Assembly (NCBI GenBank): GCA_008011715.2
Contig: CP136508.1
Location: 4,402,001-4,466,000, forward strand
Source: [Empedobacter] haloabium
GTDB taxonomy: Bacteria; Pseudomonadota; Gammaproteobacteria; Burkholderiales; Burkholderiaceae_D
DNA: 64,000 bases
Direction: 5' to 3'
Positions 1 to 8,219 of this stretch are shown piece after piece (position 1 is the first letter of the stretch; every line of letters begins with the position of its first letter). The notes beneath the pieces were generated by a model. That model had not been told where the DNA came from. It made no database searches and saw only the letters and a list, made by a program, of their open reading frames with translations. The translations under genes and the position numbers were made by a program.

Positions 1-1
1 T

Positions 2-1012
2 TTCACCAAGGCACTCGAGGGCCCGGTCGCGGCCGCGAACGCCGCCAAGCTGGTGGTGCAGCAAGCCGACCTCGACATCGACAAGGCACGCGCCATGGGT
101 TTGGTGGGCGACTACAACAAATCCGCTGCGGACCTGGTCTGCAAGCCGCTCGAATCGACCGTCGGCACGCTGCGCTCGCTGAGCGCCTTCGGCGAGGCCG
201 TCGAGCTGGTCAAGGACGTCGCGGAAAAACCTGAGGACGACAGCTATGCGAGCTATCTGCAGCAATTCCGCAAGAACAAGAAGAGTATCGCGGACGCGGC
301 CGGCCGCAACGACATCGATCTCGCTATGGAAAAATCCAGGAAAGAGGACGAGGCGGCCACGAAGGCAATGGAGCGCTGCGCCACACTGTATGCGTCCGAC
401 GTGCGCCCGGCCAATCGCCTGGACCCTGCCTATGGCACGCCGGAAAGCTTCAAGTCCTTGGGCGCGCTGAGCAGCCTGGTCAAGGGCATCCTGGCGGCCA
501 TCGAAAGCGGCCAGCGCGCGGAAGCGGTGCGGAAGACCGCTGTCGCGCTGATACCCGGGCTGAAATTGGCGCAGCAACAGCTCAGTGCCGCACCCCAGCC
601 GAAACAGCCGCATGTAGCGTACTCCTTCGATAGCGTCGACACCGAGGCACGACTCATGGGCGAGACCCGGCTGGGCGCCACGATCAACCTACGCCGCTGG
701 TTCGTCGCTCGCCAGATCGAACACTCGCTCGCGAAGGCCCGCCAGTGCAAGGGCGAAACCGCCTGCCTGGGCGATCCGCTGATGCGCATCACGCTCGACA
801 ACCTGGCCAGCGACATCCACACCTACCGTGAGCTGGCCACGATCGACACAGTGCAAATCCTCAGCGACATGAAAGCCGGTATCGACAAGGCCGAACAAGC
901 CGGCCGCTCGCCAGGCAACTGGGCGCAAGTGCTGGATGCGCTGGTGAATATCTACGACGCCCTGGGCGGCTTGAGTTCCCGATACCACGACTGGCAAGCC
1001 AGCCGCCAGTAG
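2..1012 (+). CDS. hypothetical protein, 5' end outside window
   Basis: I do not recognise this protein. The reading frame is open to the left edge, so at least 336 residues of a longer protein are present and the first in-window GTG (53) is probably not the true start. The visible part is rich in Ala, Lys and Glu and predicted to be almost wholly helical, with four Cys (two in a KGETACLG-like loop) and no evident membrane segment in the visible part. It ends 29 bases before a trypsin-like protease gene on the same strand, so the two may be co-transcribed. A secreted or effector-like protein paired with proteases is possible but unsupported. Confidence 0.6.
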   Translation, partial: FTKALEGPVAAANAAKLVVQQADLDIDKARAMGLVGDYNKSAADLVCKPLESTVGTLRSLSAFGEAVELVKDVAEKPEDDSYASYLQQFRKNKKSIADAAGRNDIDLAMEKSRKEDEAATKAMERCATLYASDVRPANRLDPAYGTPESFKSLGALSSLVKGILAAIESGQRAEAVRKTAVALIPGLKLAQQQLSAAPQPKQPHVAYSFDSVDTEARLMGETRLGATINLRRWFVARQIEHSLAKARQCKGETACLGDPLMRITLDNLASDIHTYRELATIDTVQILSDMKAGIDKAEQAGRSPGNWAQVLDALVNIYDALGGLSSRYHDWQASRQ

Positions 1013-1041
1013 TTCTGATGCTTCATGACAGAGAGGCCATC

Positions 1042-2040
1042 ATGGATGAGAACGATACAACCCAGCTGCTGCGTGCCATCCTTACCCACCTGGGCCAGCC
1101 GGGAGCGGCCATGGCGCACGGGCCAGGACATGGCGCGGAGCCCGCACAAGCCGCGGCGGAGCTGAAGGCGCGCTTGTCGCCTGAACAATGGACCGCCGCC
1201 GGGCGCCTGCTGGACGGTCATGCGCTGGAGCTCGACATGCCCCAGCGCTTGCTCTCGGCGGTGCGCGCGGTGGGCCGGCCGGCGGTGCTGGTGCGCCATG
1301 GCGACTTCGAAGTCGGCCCGCCCTGGCAGCATCTGATGGCGCAGCCGCTGCACGATACGCTGACCGAAGCCCTGCTGGCCGTCGGACTGATCGAAATTCC
1401 CGGCGACCTGAATTATCCCCTCGCGGGTACCGGCTTTCTCGTCGGCGAGCAGCTGGTGATGACCAACCGCCACGTGGCCGAATTGTTCGCCGAGGCCCTG
1501 GGCACACCAGCCATGCGCTTGCGGGACGGCATGGCGCCCGTCATCAACTTCCGCCGTGAAGTCAGCGATCCGCCTGGCGATCCCGGCGCCCCGTTCGCGG
1601 TCGCGGCCGTCCATTGGGTTCATCCGCGCTGGGATCTGGCATTGCTGCGGCTGGAGGAACAGCCGCCCGTCACGCCGTTGCGACTGGCCCGCCACCAGGT
1701 GGCGGCAGGCGACGAAATTGTCGTGCTGGGCTACCCCGGCGCCGACAACCCCGGCTCCCTGGTGGAGCAGCAGCTCTACCAGAACATCTATGACGTCAAG
1801 CGCTTGTTGCCGGGCCAGCTGCACCCGACAGTCCAGATTGCAGGCCTGCCCGGGCCGGTCCTGCGGCACGACAGCTCGACGCTGGGCGGCAGTTCGGGCT
1901 CGCCCCTGCTCGAGGTCGAGACCGGCCTCGTGGTCGGGCTGCACTACCGTGGCGGCGACCCGTTCAACTATGCCATCCCCACCAGCGCGCTCGCCGCGGA
2001 TCCGCTGATGGCGCAATTCAACGAGATGTTCACGGGCTGA
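1042..2040 (+). CDS. trypsin-like serine protease with helical N-terminal extension
   Basis: Predicted chymotrypsin-fold peptidase of 332 residues. The triad is readable: His144 in MTNRHVAE, Asp198 in RWDLALL and Ser287 in GGSSGSPL. The fold begins near residue 127 (GTGFLVG). The first ~120 residues are a separate, mostly helical region without signal peptide; such N-termini in bacterial trypsin-like proteins are sometimes effector-associated adaptor domains, but I could not match one. Start chosen at 1042, which has GAGAGG 7 bases upstream; an in-frame ATG at 1018 lacks a good site. A second protease follows 38 bases downstream. Probably cytoplasmic, since no export signal is visible. Confidence 0.8.
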   Translation: MDENDTTQLLRAILTHLGQPGAAMAHGPGHGAEPAQAAAELKARLSPEQWTAAGRLLDGHALELDMPQRLLSAVRAVGRPAVLVRHGDFEVGPPWQHLMAQPLHDTLTEALLAVGLIEIPGDLNYPLAGTGFLVGEQLVMTNRHVAELFAEALGTPAMRLRDGMAPVINFRREVSDPPGDPGAPFAVAAVHWVHPRWDLALLRLEEQPPVTPLRLARHQVAAGDEIVVLGYPGADNPGSLVEQQLYQNIYDVKRLLPGQLHPTVQIAGLPGPVLRHDSSTLGGSSGSPLLEVETGLVVGLHYRGGDPFNYAIPTSALAADPLMAQFNEMFTG

Positions 2041-2078
2041 CCGCGCCCGCACGAACGAAGCAGACGAAAGGAACGCAC

Positions 2079-2954
2079 ATGCCAACTTACTCATGCGGAC
2101 AAGAATCGGGCGCGCCAACCGCCGCGCCCAGCCTACTCGAACACGCCATCATCTCGGTATGCGAACCAGGGCCCTTCGCGGAACGGTCCATCGCCGGGAT
2201 GGAGCGCGCAGGTCCCGACCTGGCCGGCGCAAGGCACATCTCTTCCCGCCTCGACGCCACCGCGCATGCCGGCGCCACGATCATGGACGTTTGCGGCGCC
2301 GACGACCGCGTGCCCGTTCCCGACGCCACCAAGTATCCGTTCTCGGCGATCTGTTTCCTGGAGATGACGTTCTGGGATGGCACGGCCGAACAATCGTACA
2401 TCGGCACCGGCTTCCTGTTCAGCGGCACGGCCGTGTACACCGCCGGGCACTGCATCCATGACAAGACGTTCGGGCTGGCGCGGCGCATCCGCGTCTACCC
2501 GGGCCGCAACGGCGCGGCAATGCCATTCGGGGTATTGACGTCCTCGTCGTTCTACGTGCCGCCGGAATGGGTGGCCAGCCATACGCCGGATTTCGACTAT
2601 GGCGCCATCCTGCTGCCCAGCCCTGGCTTCTCGCATACCAAGTTCTTCGGCATGGAGTCACGGCCGGCCAACTACCTGGCCAACGAGCCGGTACGGACGG
2701 CGGGCTATCCGGGCGATATGCCATACGCCACGCCATACATGGTGGAAGGCACGGTCGCCAGCGTGACCGCGAACCGGTTCGCCTACATGATCGACACCAT
2801 GGGCGGACAGAGCGGCAGTCCGGTGTTCACCAAGAATATGTATGGCTTCGGCAACCATTTCACGCTTGGCATCCATTGCTACGGTGGCTGTCCGAACAGT
2901 GCCACCCGGGTCATTCCCCAAGTGCTGGAACGGCTGCCGACCAAGGCTGCCTAG
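2079..2954 (+). CDS. V8/trypsin-like serine protease
   Basis: A 291-residue protein whose C-terminal ~200 residues form a glutamyl-endopeptidase-like (S1B type) domain: TAGHCIHD gives His124, DFDYGAILL gives Asp173 and MGGQSGSPVF gives Ser247. The first ~75 residues are low-complexity and without a clear signal peptide, and may be a propeptide. Start supported by AAAGGA upstream of ATG 2079. It lies in the same direction as the preceding protease, but the two domains are divergent, so this is a pair rather than a recent duplication. Substrate unknown. Confidence 0.8.
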   Translation: MPTYSCGQESGAPTAAPSLLEHAIISVCEPGPFAERSIAGMERAGPDLAGARHISSRLDATAHAGATIMDVCGADDRVPVPDATKYPFSAICFLEMTFWDGTAEQSYIGTGFLFSGTAVYTAGHCIHDKTFGLARRIRVYPGRNGAAMPFGVLTSSSFYVPPEWVASHTPDFDYGAILLPSPGFSHTKFFGMESRPANYLANEPVRTAGYPGDMPYATPYMVEGTVASVTANRFAYMIDTMGGQSGSPVFTKNMYGFGNHFTLGIHCYGGCPNSATRVIPQVLERLPTKAA

Positions 2955-3135
2955 CACGCCGGGCCCGTGCCGTTGACCGCCGCAGCAGCCAGCCCGCATG
3001 CCCGGCTACGACAGCCGCTCCATCAGGGCGCCAAAGCGATCGACCTGGCTGACGATGCGCGGACTGGGGGAGCTGTTGGCGGCGGCGCGGTATTGCTCTT
3101 CCACAAGGGCCGCCAACGCGATCCTACGTAGAAAA

Positions 3136-3163
3136 TGTGTATAGTATACGGGTTTCTTACACA
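3136..3163. promoter_or_regulatory. dyad upstream of RHH-like gene, candidate operator
   Basis: TGTGTA and TACACA arms flank a 16-base spacer containing the promoter-like TATAGTATAC. It sits just upstream of the Shine-Dalgarno (GGAGG) of a small DNA-binding-like protein, which is where an autoregulatory operator would be expected. Inference only. Confidence 0.4.
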
Positions 3164-3181
3164 TCCTTCGGAGGCTAGATC

Positions 3182-3400
3182 ATGGCGACCAAAACCAAAG
3201 TGCGCCTCAATGCCGACCTGTCGCCGGACGTTGCGGCGGCACTCAAGGAACTGGCCAGGGCCCAGAACGTCTCGTTGACGGAAGCGTTGAGTCGCGCCAT
3301 CAGCACGGAATCCACCCTCGTGCGCCGTCGCGCGGCAGGTGGAAAAGTGGTAATCGATGATGGAAGTGGTAAATTATCTGAAGTGATTTTTGCTCGATAA
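3182..3400 (+). CDS. small ribbon-helix-helix-like protein
   Basis: Seventy-two residues. It opens with a basic beta-strand-like segment (TKTKVRLNADLS) and two helices (PDVAAALKELARAQ and SLTEALSRAIS), the layout of ribbon-helix-helix DNA-binding proteins and antitoxins, then a short tail with GGKVVI and KLSEVIF. A strong GGAGG site precedes the ATG. No toxin-like partner is adjacent: the next gene encodes a membrane protein starting 18 bases later. It may be an autoregulator of this pair. Function otherwise unknown. Confidence 0.65.
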   Translation: MATKTKVRLNADLSPDVAAALKELARAQNVSLTEALSRAISTESTLVRRRAAGGKVVIDDGSGKLSEVIFAR

Positions 3401-3418
3401 GTAAGCTTGGGGGGGAAC

Positions 3419-3880
3419 ATGACTCAAGATGTCAAAGACGACGCAGCGCCCGTTCCCCCTGCCGATACAGCTGTCACTACCGAGCAGGAAGCGCCTGCGG
3501 CCGCTGGCAGCCGGACCGCGGCAGCCGGGCAGGCCGCTGCTGACAACGAGCTCGACGATGGCGAAATCGAAGAAGTGCTGGACGCCACCGTCGGTGTCGG
3601 CACGGCGGCGCCGGCGCTGCGCCAGCCCGAGGTAAAAGGCGACTACGACCCGGGAAGATATCAGGACGCGACGCGATCGTACATTGCCTACTGGCTGCTC
3701 GGATTGCTGACGATTCTCGTCATCGGCGGGTTTTCCCTGCTGTTTGTCGTACCCGGCGGTGCCACATTCGATAACCTGAAGAGCATCCTGGAACTGGTAT
3801 TCGGTCCCATCATCGCCCTCGTTTCCGCCGCCACCGGCTTCTACTTCGGCGCGCAGCAGCCGGGTCCCGAGAAGAAATAA
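3419..3880 (+). CDS. two-TM membrane protein with acidic N-terminal tail
   Basis: A 153-residue protein of unknown function. Residues 1-75 are Ala/Asp/Glu/Pro-rich and probably disordered; two hydrophobic segments follow (about 85-108, YWLLGLLTILVIGGF, and about 120-143, LVFGPIIALVSAATGFYFG), ending in a short charged tail. ATG 3419 is chosen over an upstream TTG because a G-rich ribosome-binding stretch lies immediately before it. The gene is probably co-transcribed with the RHH-like gene. Confidence 0.65.
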   Translation: MTQDVKDDAAPVPPADTAVTTEQEAPAAAGSRTAAAGQAAADNELDDGEIEEVLDATVGVGTAAPALRQPEVKGDYDPGRYQDATRSYIAYWLLGLLTILVIGGFSLLFVVPGGATFDNLKSILELVFGPIIALVSAATGFYFGAQQPGPEKK

Positions 3881-3960
3881 GATCAGCGCACGCGACGGAA
3901 ATCACGGCCCGGCATGCCGGCAACCGGTCCGCTTCCGGCGGTGCCGGTCGACGCAGCCAG

Positions 3961-3968
3961 AAAAACAA
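3961..3968. repeat. 8-bp target site duplication, left copy
   Basis: AAAAACAA directly abuts the left inverted repeat and is repeated exactly after the right one (5094-5101). Eight bases is the duplication length expected for the IS1595 family. Confidence 0.9.
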
Positions 3969-5093
3969 GGCGCTGTTCGCGTTAAGTAGCGGAACTTCCG
4001 TCCCGCCGGCCTGTCTGATCTCCTGTTGAGATATCTCATGCGGATCGGAGGCCGGCAATGGGGACGACGGATTTCCAGGCGGTATTGCAGGCGCTGCGCC
4101 AGCGCCAGCTGACGTTTGACGAGGTGGCCGCATTACAAGCCCTGCTGGCAACAGCGATGCAGGGCGATCAGTGCTTCTCATTGATCGAGGCCGCCGCCGG
4201 CAGGCCTTCCTGTCCCCGTTGCACGTGTCGTCGTTGCCACCGCAGCGGCGCGGCCAACGGCCTCCAACGCTATCGCTGCACCGCGTGCGGACGCACATTC
4301 AACGCCCTGACCGGCACGCCGCTGGCACGGCTCCGGTTGCGCGACAGATGGCTCGGCTACTTGACCTGCCTTCTGGAATCGACCACGGTGCGTGCCGCGG
4401 CCAAGCGCGTCGAGGTCGCGCCATCGACCAGTTTCCGATGGCGCCACCGTTTCATTGCCGGGGTGCGGCGGGAACGTCGTCCGAAACTGTCCAATATCGT
4501 CGAGGCGGACGAGACCTATCTACTCGAATCGCAGAAGGGCTCGCGCCACCTGACCCGGCCGGCCCGCAAGCGCGGCGGCAAGGCGCACCGGCGCGGTTTG
4601 AGCAAAGAGTTCGATTGCATTCTCGTCGCGCGTGACCGCAGCCGTGTCACGCATGACTTCGTCACCGGGCACGGGCCGGTCAGTGCTGCGCAGTTGCGGG
4701 CGCATCTGCTGCCGGTGCTGGCACCGGACATCTTGTTGATCAGCGACGCGGCGAAGGCTTATCAGGCGTTTGCACGCGAGGCGGGCCTCACGCACGAGGT
4801 CGTCAACGTGCGTGCCGGCATCAGGGCGCGCGGTGCCATCCATATCCAGAACGTGAACGGCTGGCACAGCCGCTTCAAGGGCTGGCTGCACCGCTTCCAC
4901 GGCGTTGCCAGCCGCTACCTGGCCAACTACACCGGTTGGTGCCGGGTACTCGATGCCGCCTCGCCAGCGACCCCGTCGGACTGGCTGCGCATTGGCGTGG
5001 CGCCGGGCAAGTACAGTCCAGGCTGCCAGTGACGCCAATGTGCTGAAAAAGTTCCGTGACGAGGAGCAACCACCAGCTAACGCGAACAGCGCC
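3969..5093 (+). mobile_element. complete IS1595-family insertion sequence
   Basis: A 1125-bp element bounded by inverted repeats GGCGCTGTTCGCGTTA (3969-3984) and its complement (5078-5093), flanked by identical 8-bp duplications. It carries one transposase gene without internal stops, so it may still be active. The insertion lies in the T-run of the tRNA-Pro terminator. A remnant with the same right end is found at 31050. Confidence 0.92.
4058..5032 (+). CDS. IS1595-family transposase (DD36N)
   Basis: A 324-residue transposase. The N-terminal part carries a zinc-ribbon-like module (CPRC, CRRC, then CTACGRTF, residues ~48-85) and a helix-turn-helix-like stretch near residue 105. The catalytic core shows Asp in EADETYLL, Asp in LLISDAAK and, 36 residues later, Asn in NVNGWHSRFK, i.e. 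a DD36N triad in place of the usual final Glu, as described for a subgroup of the IS1595 family. It is complete and lies inside matched inverted repeats, so it is probably functional. Confidence 0.9.
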   Translation: MGTTDFQAVLQALRQRQLTFDEVAALQALLATAMQGDQCFSLIEAAAGRPSCPRCTCRRCHRSGAANGLQRYRCTACGRTFNALTGTPLARLRLRDRWLGYLTCLLESTTVRAAAKRVEVAPSTSFRWRHRFIAGVRRERRPKLSNIVEADETYLLESQKGSRHLTRPARKRGGKAHRRGLSKEFDCILVARDRSRVTHDFVTGHGPVSAAQLRAHLLPVLAPDILLISDAAKAYQAFAREAGLTHEVVNVRAGIRARGAIHIQNVNGWHSRFKGWLHRFHGVASRYLANYTGWCRVLDAASPATPSDWLRIGVAPGKYSPGCQ

Positions 5094-5101
5094 AAAAACA
5101 A
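5094..5101. repeat. 8-bp target site duplication, right copy
   Basis: AAAAACAA, identical to 3961-3968, immediately outside the right inverted repeat. Confidence 0.9.
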
Positions 5102-5129
5102 AAAGGCCAATCCGAGGATTGGCCTTTTC
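5102..5129 (-). terminator. terminator of tRNA-Pro, interrupted T-tract
   Basis: A GGCCAATCC/GGATTGGCC hairpin lies 11 bases beyond the tRNA 3' end. Read on the minus strand it is followed by TTTTTGTTTTT, in which the insertion sequence has landed. The A-run on the other side may let it act in both directions. Confidence 0.8.
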
Positions 5130-5139
5130 GTCGATTCTA

Positions 5140-5216
<77 letters not shown>

Positions 5217-5317
5217 ACGAGTTGCGGATTATAGCAGAGGGGTTTGAGTTTTTGCTATGGTCTTTTGCACGACGGCAGGCACTGCCGCGAGCTGCGAGGC
5301 AGCGCTAGAATCGCGGC

Positions 5318-6169
5318 ATGACGACCGACAACCCTCTGGACCCCGCCCTGCTCGACCGCGCCGCAGAACTGCTTGCCCAGGCCGACGGCCTGGTCGTCGC
5401 GGCCGGTGCCGGCATGGGTGTCGATTCCGGCCTGCCCGACTTTCGCGGCGATGCCGGGTTCTGGCGTGCCTACCCCGCCCTGGGCCGCGCGCGCATGAGC
5501 TTTACCAGCGTGGCCTCGCCCGCGACGTTCGAACGCGACCCGGCCCTGGCCTGGGGCTTCTACGGTCACCGGCTGGCGCTGTACCGTGCCACGGTGCCGC
5601 ATGCGGGCTTCGCCCTGCTGCGGGCGTGGAGCGAGCGGATGGCGCATGGCTGCCACGTCTTCACCAGCAATGTCGACGGCCAGTTTCAGACAGCGGGCTT
5701 CGACGAGCAGCGCGTCCACGAATGTCACGGCTCGATCCATCACCTGCAATGCCTGGGGCCGTGCACGCAGGCCATCTGGCCGGCCGACGATTTCGTGCCG
5801 GACGTCGATACCGATGCCTGCCGGCTGCGCAACGCGGCGCCGACCTGCCCGCATTGCGGCGGCCTGGCGCGCCCGAACATCCTGATGTTCGGCGATTGGG
5901 GCTGGGTCGAGGAGCGCAGCGCGCGCCAGGCGGCGCGACTGCAGGCCTGGCTGGCGCGGGTGCGGCGGCCGCTCGTGATCGAGCTCGGCGCCGGGACGGC
6001 CGTGCCATCGGTGCGCTATTTCAGCCAGCAGGTCGTACAGGCCGGCGGACGGCTGGTGCGGCTCAATCCGCGCGAATGGCAGGTGGCAGGAGCACGCGAC
6101 GTGGGGCTGGCGGCAGGCGCCCTGGCGGGACTGCGGGCGCTTGCCACCCGCATGGAAGATCAGACGTAG
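5318..6169 (+). CDS. Sir2-family NAD-dependent deacetylase
   Basis: A 283-residue sirtuin-like enzyme that would remove acyl groups from lysines using NAD+. Hallmarks in order: GAGMGVDSGLPDFRG (NAD site, ~27-41), TSNVDGQF (~112), ECHGS with the catalytic His, and zinc ligands in the form Cys...Cys before and CPHC after a long spacer. The last 10 bases overlap the 3' end of the convergent hydrolase gene. Closest type is the prokaryotic Sir2 group outside the classical CobB subclass; the substrate cannot be told. Confidence 0.88.
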   Translation: MTTDNPLDPALLDRAAELLAQADGLVVAAGAGMGVDSGLPDFRGDAGFWRAYPALGRARMSFTSVASPATFERDPALAWGFYGHRLALYRATVPHAGFALLRAWSERMAHGCHVFTSNVDGQFQTAGFDEQRVHECHGSIHHLQCLGPCTQAIWPADDFVPDVDTDACRLRNAAPTCPHCGGLARPNILMFGDWGWVEERSARQAARLQAWLARVRRPLVIELGAGTAVPSVRYFSQQVVQAGGRLVRLNPREWQVAGARDVGLAAGALAGLRALATRMEDQT

Positions 6170-6867
6170 CGCACCGCCAGCTCCGTCAAGCCGTCCACGT
6201 GCCCCTGCAGCAGCTGGCCGCGCTGCACGGCGCCCACGCCTTCGGGCGTTCCCGTGAAAATCAGGTCGCCCGGCTGCAGCGTGAACAGGGTGGACAGGTT
6301 GGCGATCGTCTCGGCGATCGACCAGATCATGTCGTCGATGCGGCCTTCCTGCTTCGTCACGCCATCCACTCGCAGCTGGATCGCCGCCTGGCCGATGCCG
6401 GCAACCTGGGCGGCCGGATGCAGCACGCCGACCGGCGCCGAATGGTCGAAGGCCTTGCCGATCTCCCAGGGCCGGCCGGCGTCCTTCATCTGCCCCTGCA
6501 GGTCGCGCCGGGTCATGTCGAAGCCGACCGCGTAGCCATAGATGTGGCCCGGCGCGTCCGCGACGGCGATATTGGCACCGCCCTTGCCGATGGCGACCAC
6601 CAGCTCGCACTCGTGATGAAAATTGCTGGTGCGCGACGGGAACGGCAGCTCGGCCGTGGTGCCGGCCGCCACCGCGACGACGCCGTCGGCGTCGCCCGGT
6701 TTGCTGAAGAAGAACGGCGGCTCGCGGTTCGGGTCGGAACCCATCTCGCGTGCATGCCCGGCGTAGTTGCGGCCGACGCAGTAGACGCGGCGGACGGGGA
6801 AACGCTCGTCGGTGCCGGCGACGAACAGCGCGGCGGGCAGGTAGGGCGGGAAGACGTATCGGGTCAT
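6160..6867 (-). CDS. fumarylacetoacetate hydrolase family protein
   Basis: A 235-residue FAH-fold enzyme of the group that cleaves or decarboxylates acylpyruvate-like compounds. The metal ligands are visible: paired Glu in HHECELVVAIGK and Asp in GYAVGFDMTRRDLQ, plus FTGTPEGVG near the C-terminus. Opening motif CVGRNYAGHAREMG is typical of the family. Start taken at ATG 6867, 20 bases after the stop of the TetR gene, so the two form an operon. Its exact substrate (maleylpyruvate, fumarylpyruvate or another) is not inferable here. Confidence 0.88.
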   Translation of the reverse strand: MTRYVFPPYLPAALFVAGTDERFPVRRVYCVGRNYAGHAREMGSDPNREPPFFFSKPGDADGVVAVAAGTTAELPFPSRTSNFHHECELVVAIGKGGANIAVADAPGHIYGYAVGFDMTRRDLQGQMKDAGRPWEIGKAFDHSAPVGVLHPAAQVAGIGQAAIQLRVDGVTKQEGRIDDMIWSIAETIANLSTLFTLQPGDLIFTGTPEGVGAVQRGQLLQGHVDGLTELAVRYV

Positions 6868-6887
6868 GATGCTCCGGCAGGTGGTGG

Positions 6888-7499
6888 TCAGGTAAACAGC
6901 AACGCGCGCATGGCCACGTGGATCGAGGCGATCAGCGCGTCGTTGTCGATATGCGGGTTGTGCTGCGCACGCGCGCTCAAGCCCTGGAACACCGTGATGA
7001 TAGCGTCCATCCGGCCATCGAGCAGGGCATCGTCCGCCGCCAGGCCATGGCGCTCGCGGCCGGCCTTGAGCAGCGGGCGGAAGATGGCGCGGGTGCGCCG
7101 GTCGGCATCGTGCACGACGGCGGCAATGGTGGGATTGCGCGACGCCTCCGCCGTGATCTCCAGCGGCAGCTTCCAGACCTCGCGATCCAGGTGCTCCAGC
7201 ACGCTTTTCGGCACGTCGTCCAGCAGCGCCTGCAGCACGTCGCCGCGCGATTCCAGGTCGCGCAGCAGCGCCGACACGCGCTCGACGTTTTCCTCGACGA
7301 AGGCCGCGATGATGGCGTCCTTGCCGTCGAAGTAGTTGTAAATGTGGCCGGCACTCATGCCCGCGGCCTTGGAGATCTCCGCCATGCTGGCCCCGTGGAA
7401 GCCGCTGCGGCCGAAGCATGCGGCGGCGGCGTCCAGCACCTGGCGGCGCCGGCTGCGGGCACGCTCGGGGTCGGAATGGCGCTTTTCTGAAGTGGTCAT
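6888..7499 (-). CDS. TetR-family transcriptional regulator
   Basis: Helix-turn-helix repressor of 203 residues: residues 12-60 contain RRRQVLDAAAACFGRSGF and HIYNYFDGKDAI, the standard TetR DNA-binding signature. The rest is a helical ligand domain. It precedes the FAH-family gene in the same transcript and probably controls its own expression, possibly through the GTTTGTCAAAC dyad 50 bases upstream. The inducer is unknown. Confidence 0.9.
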   Translation of the reverse strand: MTTSEKRHSDPERARSRRRQVLDAAAACFGRSGFHGASMAEISKAAGMSAGHIYNYFDGKDAIIAAFVEENVERVSALLRDLESRGDVLQALLDDVPKSVLEHLDREVWKLPLEITAEASRNPTIAAVVHDADRRTRAIFRPLLKAGRERHGLAADDALLDGRMDAIITVFQGLSARAQHNPHIDNDALIASIHVAMRALLFT

Positions 7500-7546
7500 A
7501 CTGTGTGGTCCCGATTCTCTCGGCCGTAACTGTGGGCACGCTGTCC

Positions 7547-7561
7547 CGGTTTGTCAAACGG
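7547..7561. promoter_or_regulatory. candidate TetR operator
   Basis: GTTTG-T-CAAAC perfect dyad with partly symmetrical flanks lies in the space between the divergent TetR and GNAT genes, about 50 bp from the TetR start codon. Assignment to this regulator is inferred from position. Confidence 0.4.
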
Positions 7562-7641
7562 ACGGCACCCGCCTGTCCGGCTGATGCTATTATTTCTACC
7601 GCAGTCCCGCTTTCGCCAACGTCGTCTTTTCAGGAAAGTAC

Positions 7642-8142
7642 ATGGCTACCCGGACCTCCCCTTCCCGTACCATCGAAATGCGGCCGGTGGAACACGCCGA
7701 CCAGCGGTTCTTGGAACAGCTGTACGCCAGCACGCGCAGTACGGACCAGCGCATGGACGGGTGCGACGCCCGCACCGAGGCCTTGCTGGTGGCACTGCAG
7801 TTCCGGGCACGCCAGGCGCAGCTGCGCGCCGTGTACCCGTATGGCGACATCGCCGTCATCTTCGAGCGCGACCGCCCCATCGGCAGCCTGTACGTCAATT
7901 ACGGCGCCGACGAGATCCGCATCCTCGACATCAGCCTGCTGCCCGAATACCGCAACCGCGGCATCGGCCAGGGCCTGCTGCGCAGCCTGCAGGCCCAGGG
8001 CGTGCGGATGCGCGTGCCGGTCCGCCTCGACCTGCTGCTGAGCAGCCCGGCCTACCGGCTGTTCCAGCGCTGCGGCTTCGTGCTGCGCGGCGCCAACGGG
8101 CTGCACAACAGCCTGGAGTGGTCGCCACCGCTGCTGACTTGA
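7642..8142 (+). CDS. GNAT-family N-acetyltransferase
   Basis: A 166-residue acetyl-CoA-dependent acetyltransferase. The acetyl-CoA loop is seen as LLPEYRNRGIGQGLL (~112-126), preceded by the strand IRILDISL and followed by YRLFQRCGF, the conserved motif B end. AGGAAA lies upstream of the ATG. Divergent from the TetR gene. Substrate unknown. Confidence 0.88.
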   Translation: MATRTSPSRTIEMRPVEHADQRFLEQLYASTRSTDQRMDGCDARTEALLVALQFRARQAQLRAVYPYGDIAVIFERDRPIGSLYVNYGADEIRILDISLLPEYRNRGIGQGLLRSLQAQGVRMRVPVRLDLLLSSPAYRLFQRCGFVLRGANGLHNSLEWSPPLLT

Positions 8143-8151
8143 GAGACCCCT

Positions 8152-8205
8152 GGTGTCAGGCACCTATCTTGGGGCCGGAAGGCCCCAAGATAGGTGCCTG
8201 ACACC
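8152..8205. repeat. 54-bp palindromic repeat, GGTGTCAGGCACC type
   Basis: Perfect 25-bp arms around a GGAA loop, opening GGTGTCAGGCACC. It lies between two convergent genes. Two relatives at 50077 and 50172 keep the outer arms but have different inner cores, so this is a family of dispersed hairpins rather than a simple terminator; there is no T-tract. Confidence 0.85.
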
Positions 8206-8219
8206 GGTGTTTGCAGCGT

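Noticed and set aside
3007..3121. Minus-strand frame ending ...QVDRFGALMERLS-stop, possible small gene
   Set aside because: It looks protein-like but is only about 38 codons with no start or ribosome site that I can defend; at best a remnant.
6888..7499. This TetR protein as the repressor of the RND pump
   Set aside because: Its own promoter dyad (GTTTGTCAAAC) does not resemble the pump palindromes and the genes are 6.5 kb apart.
6160..7557. A 465-residue fusion of the FAH-family enzyme with an N-terminal extension
   Set aside because: The extension is an out-of-frame reading of the TetR gene; the FAH domain begins at its own ATG at 6867.
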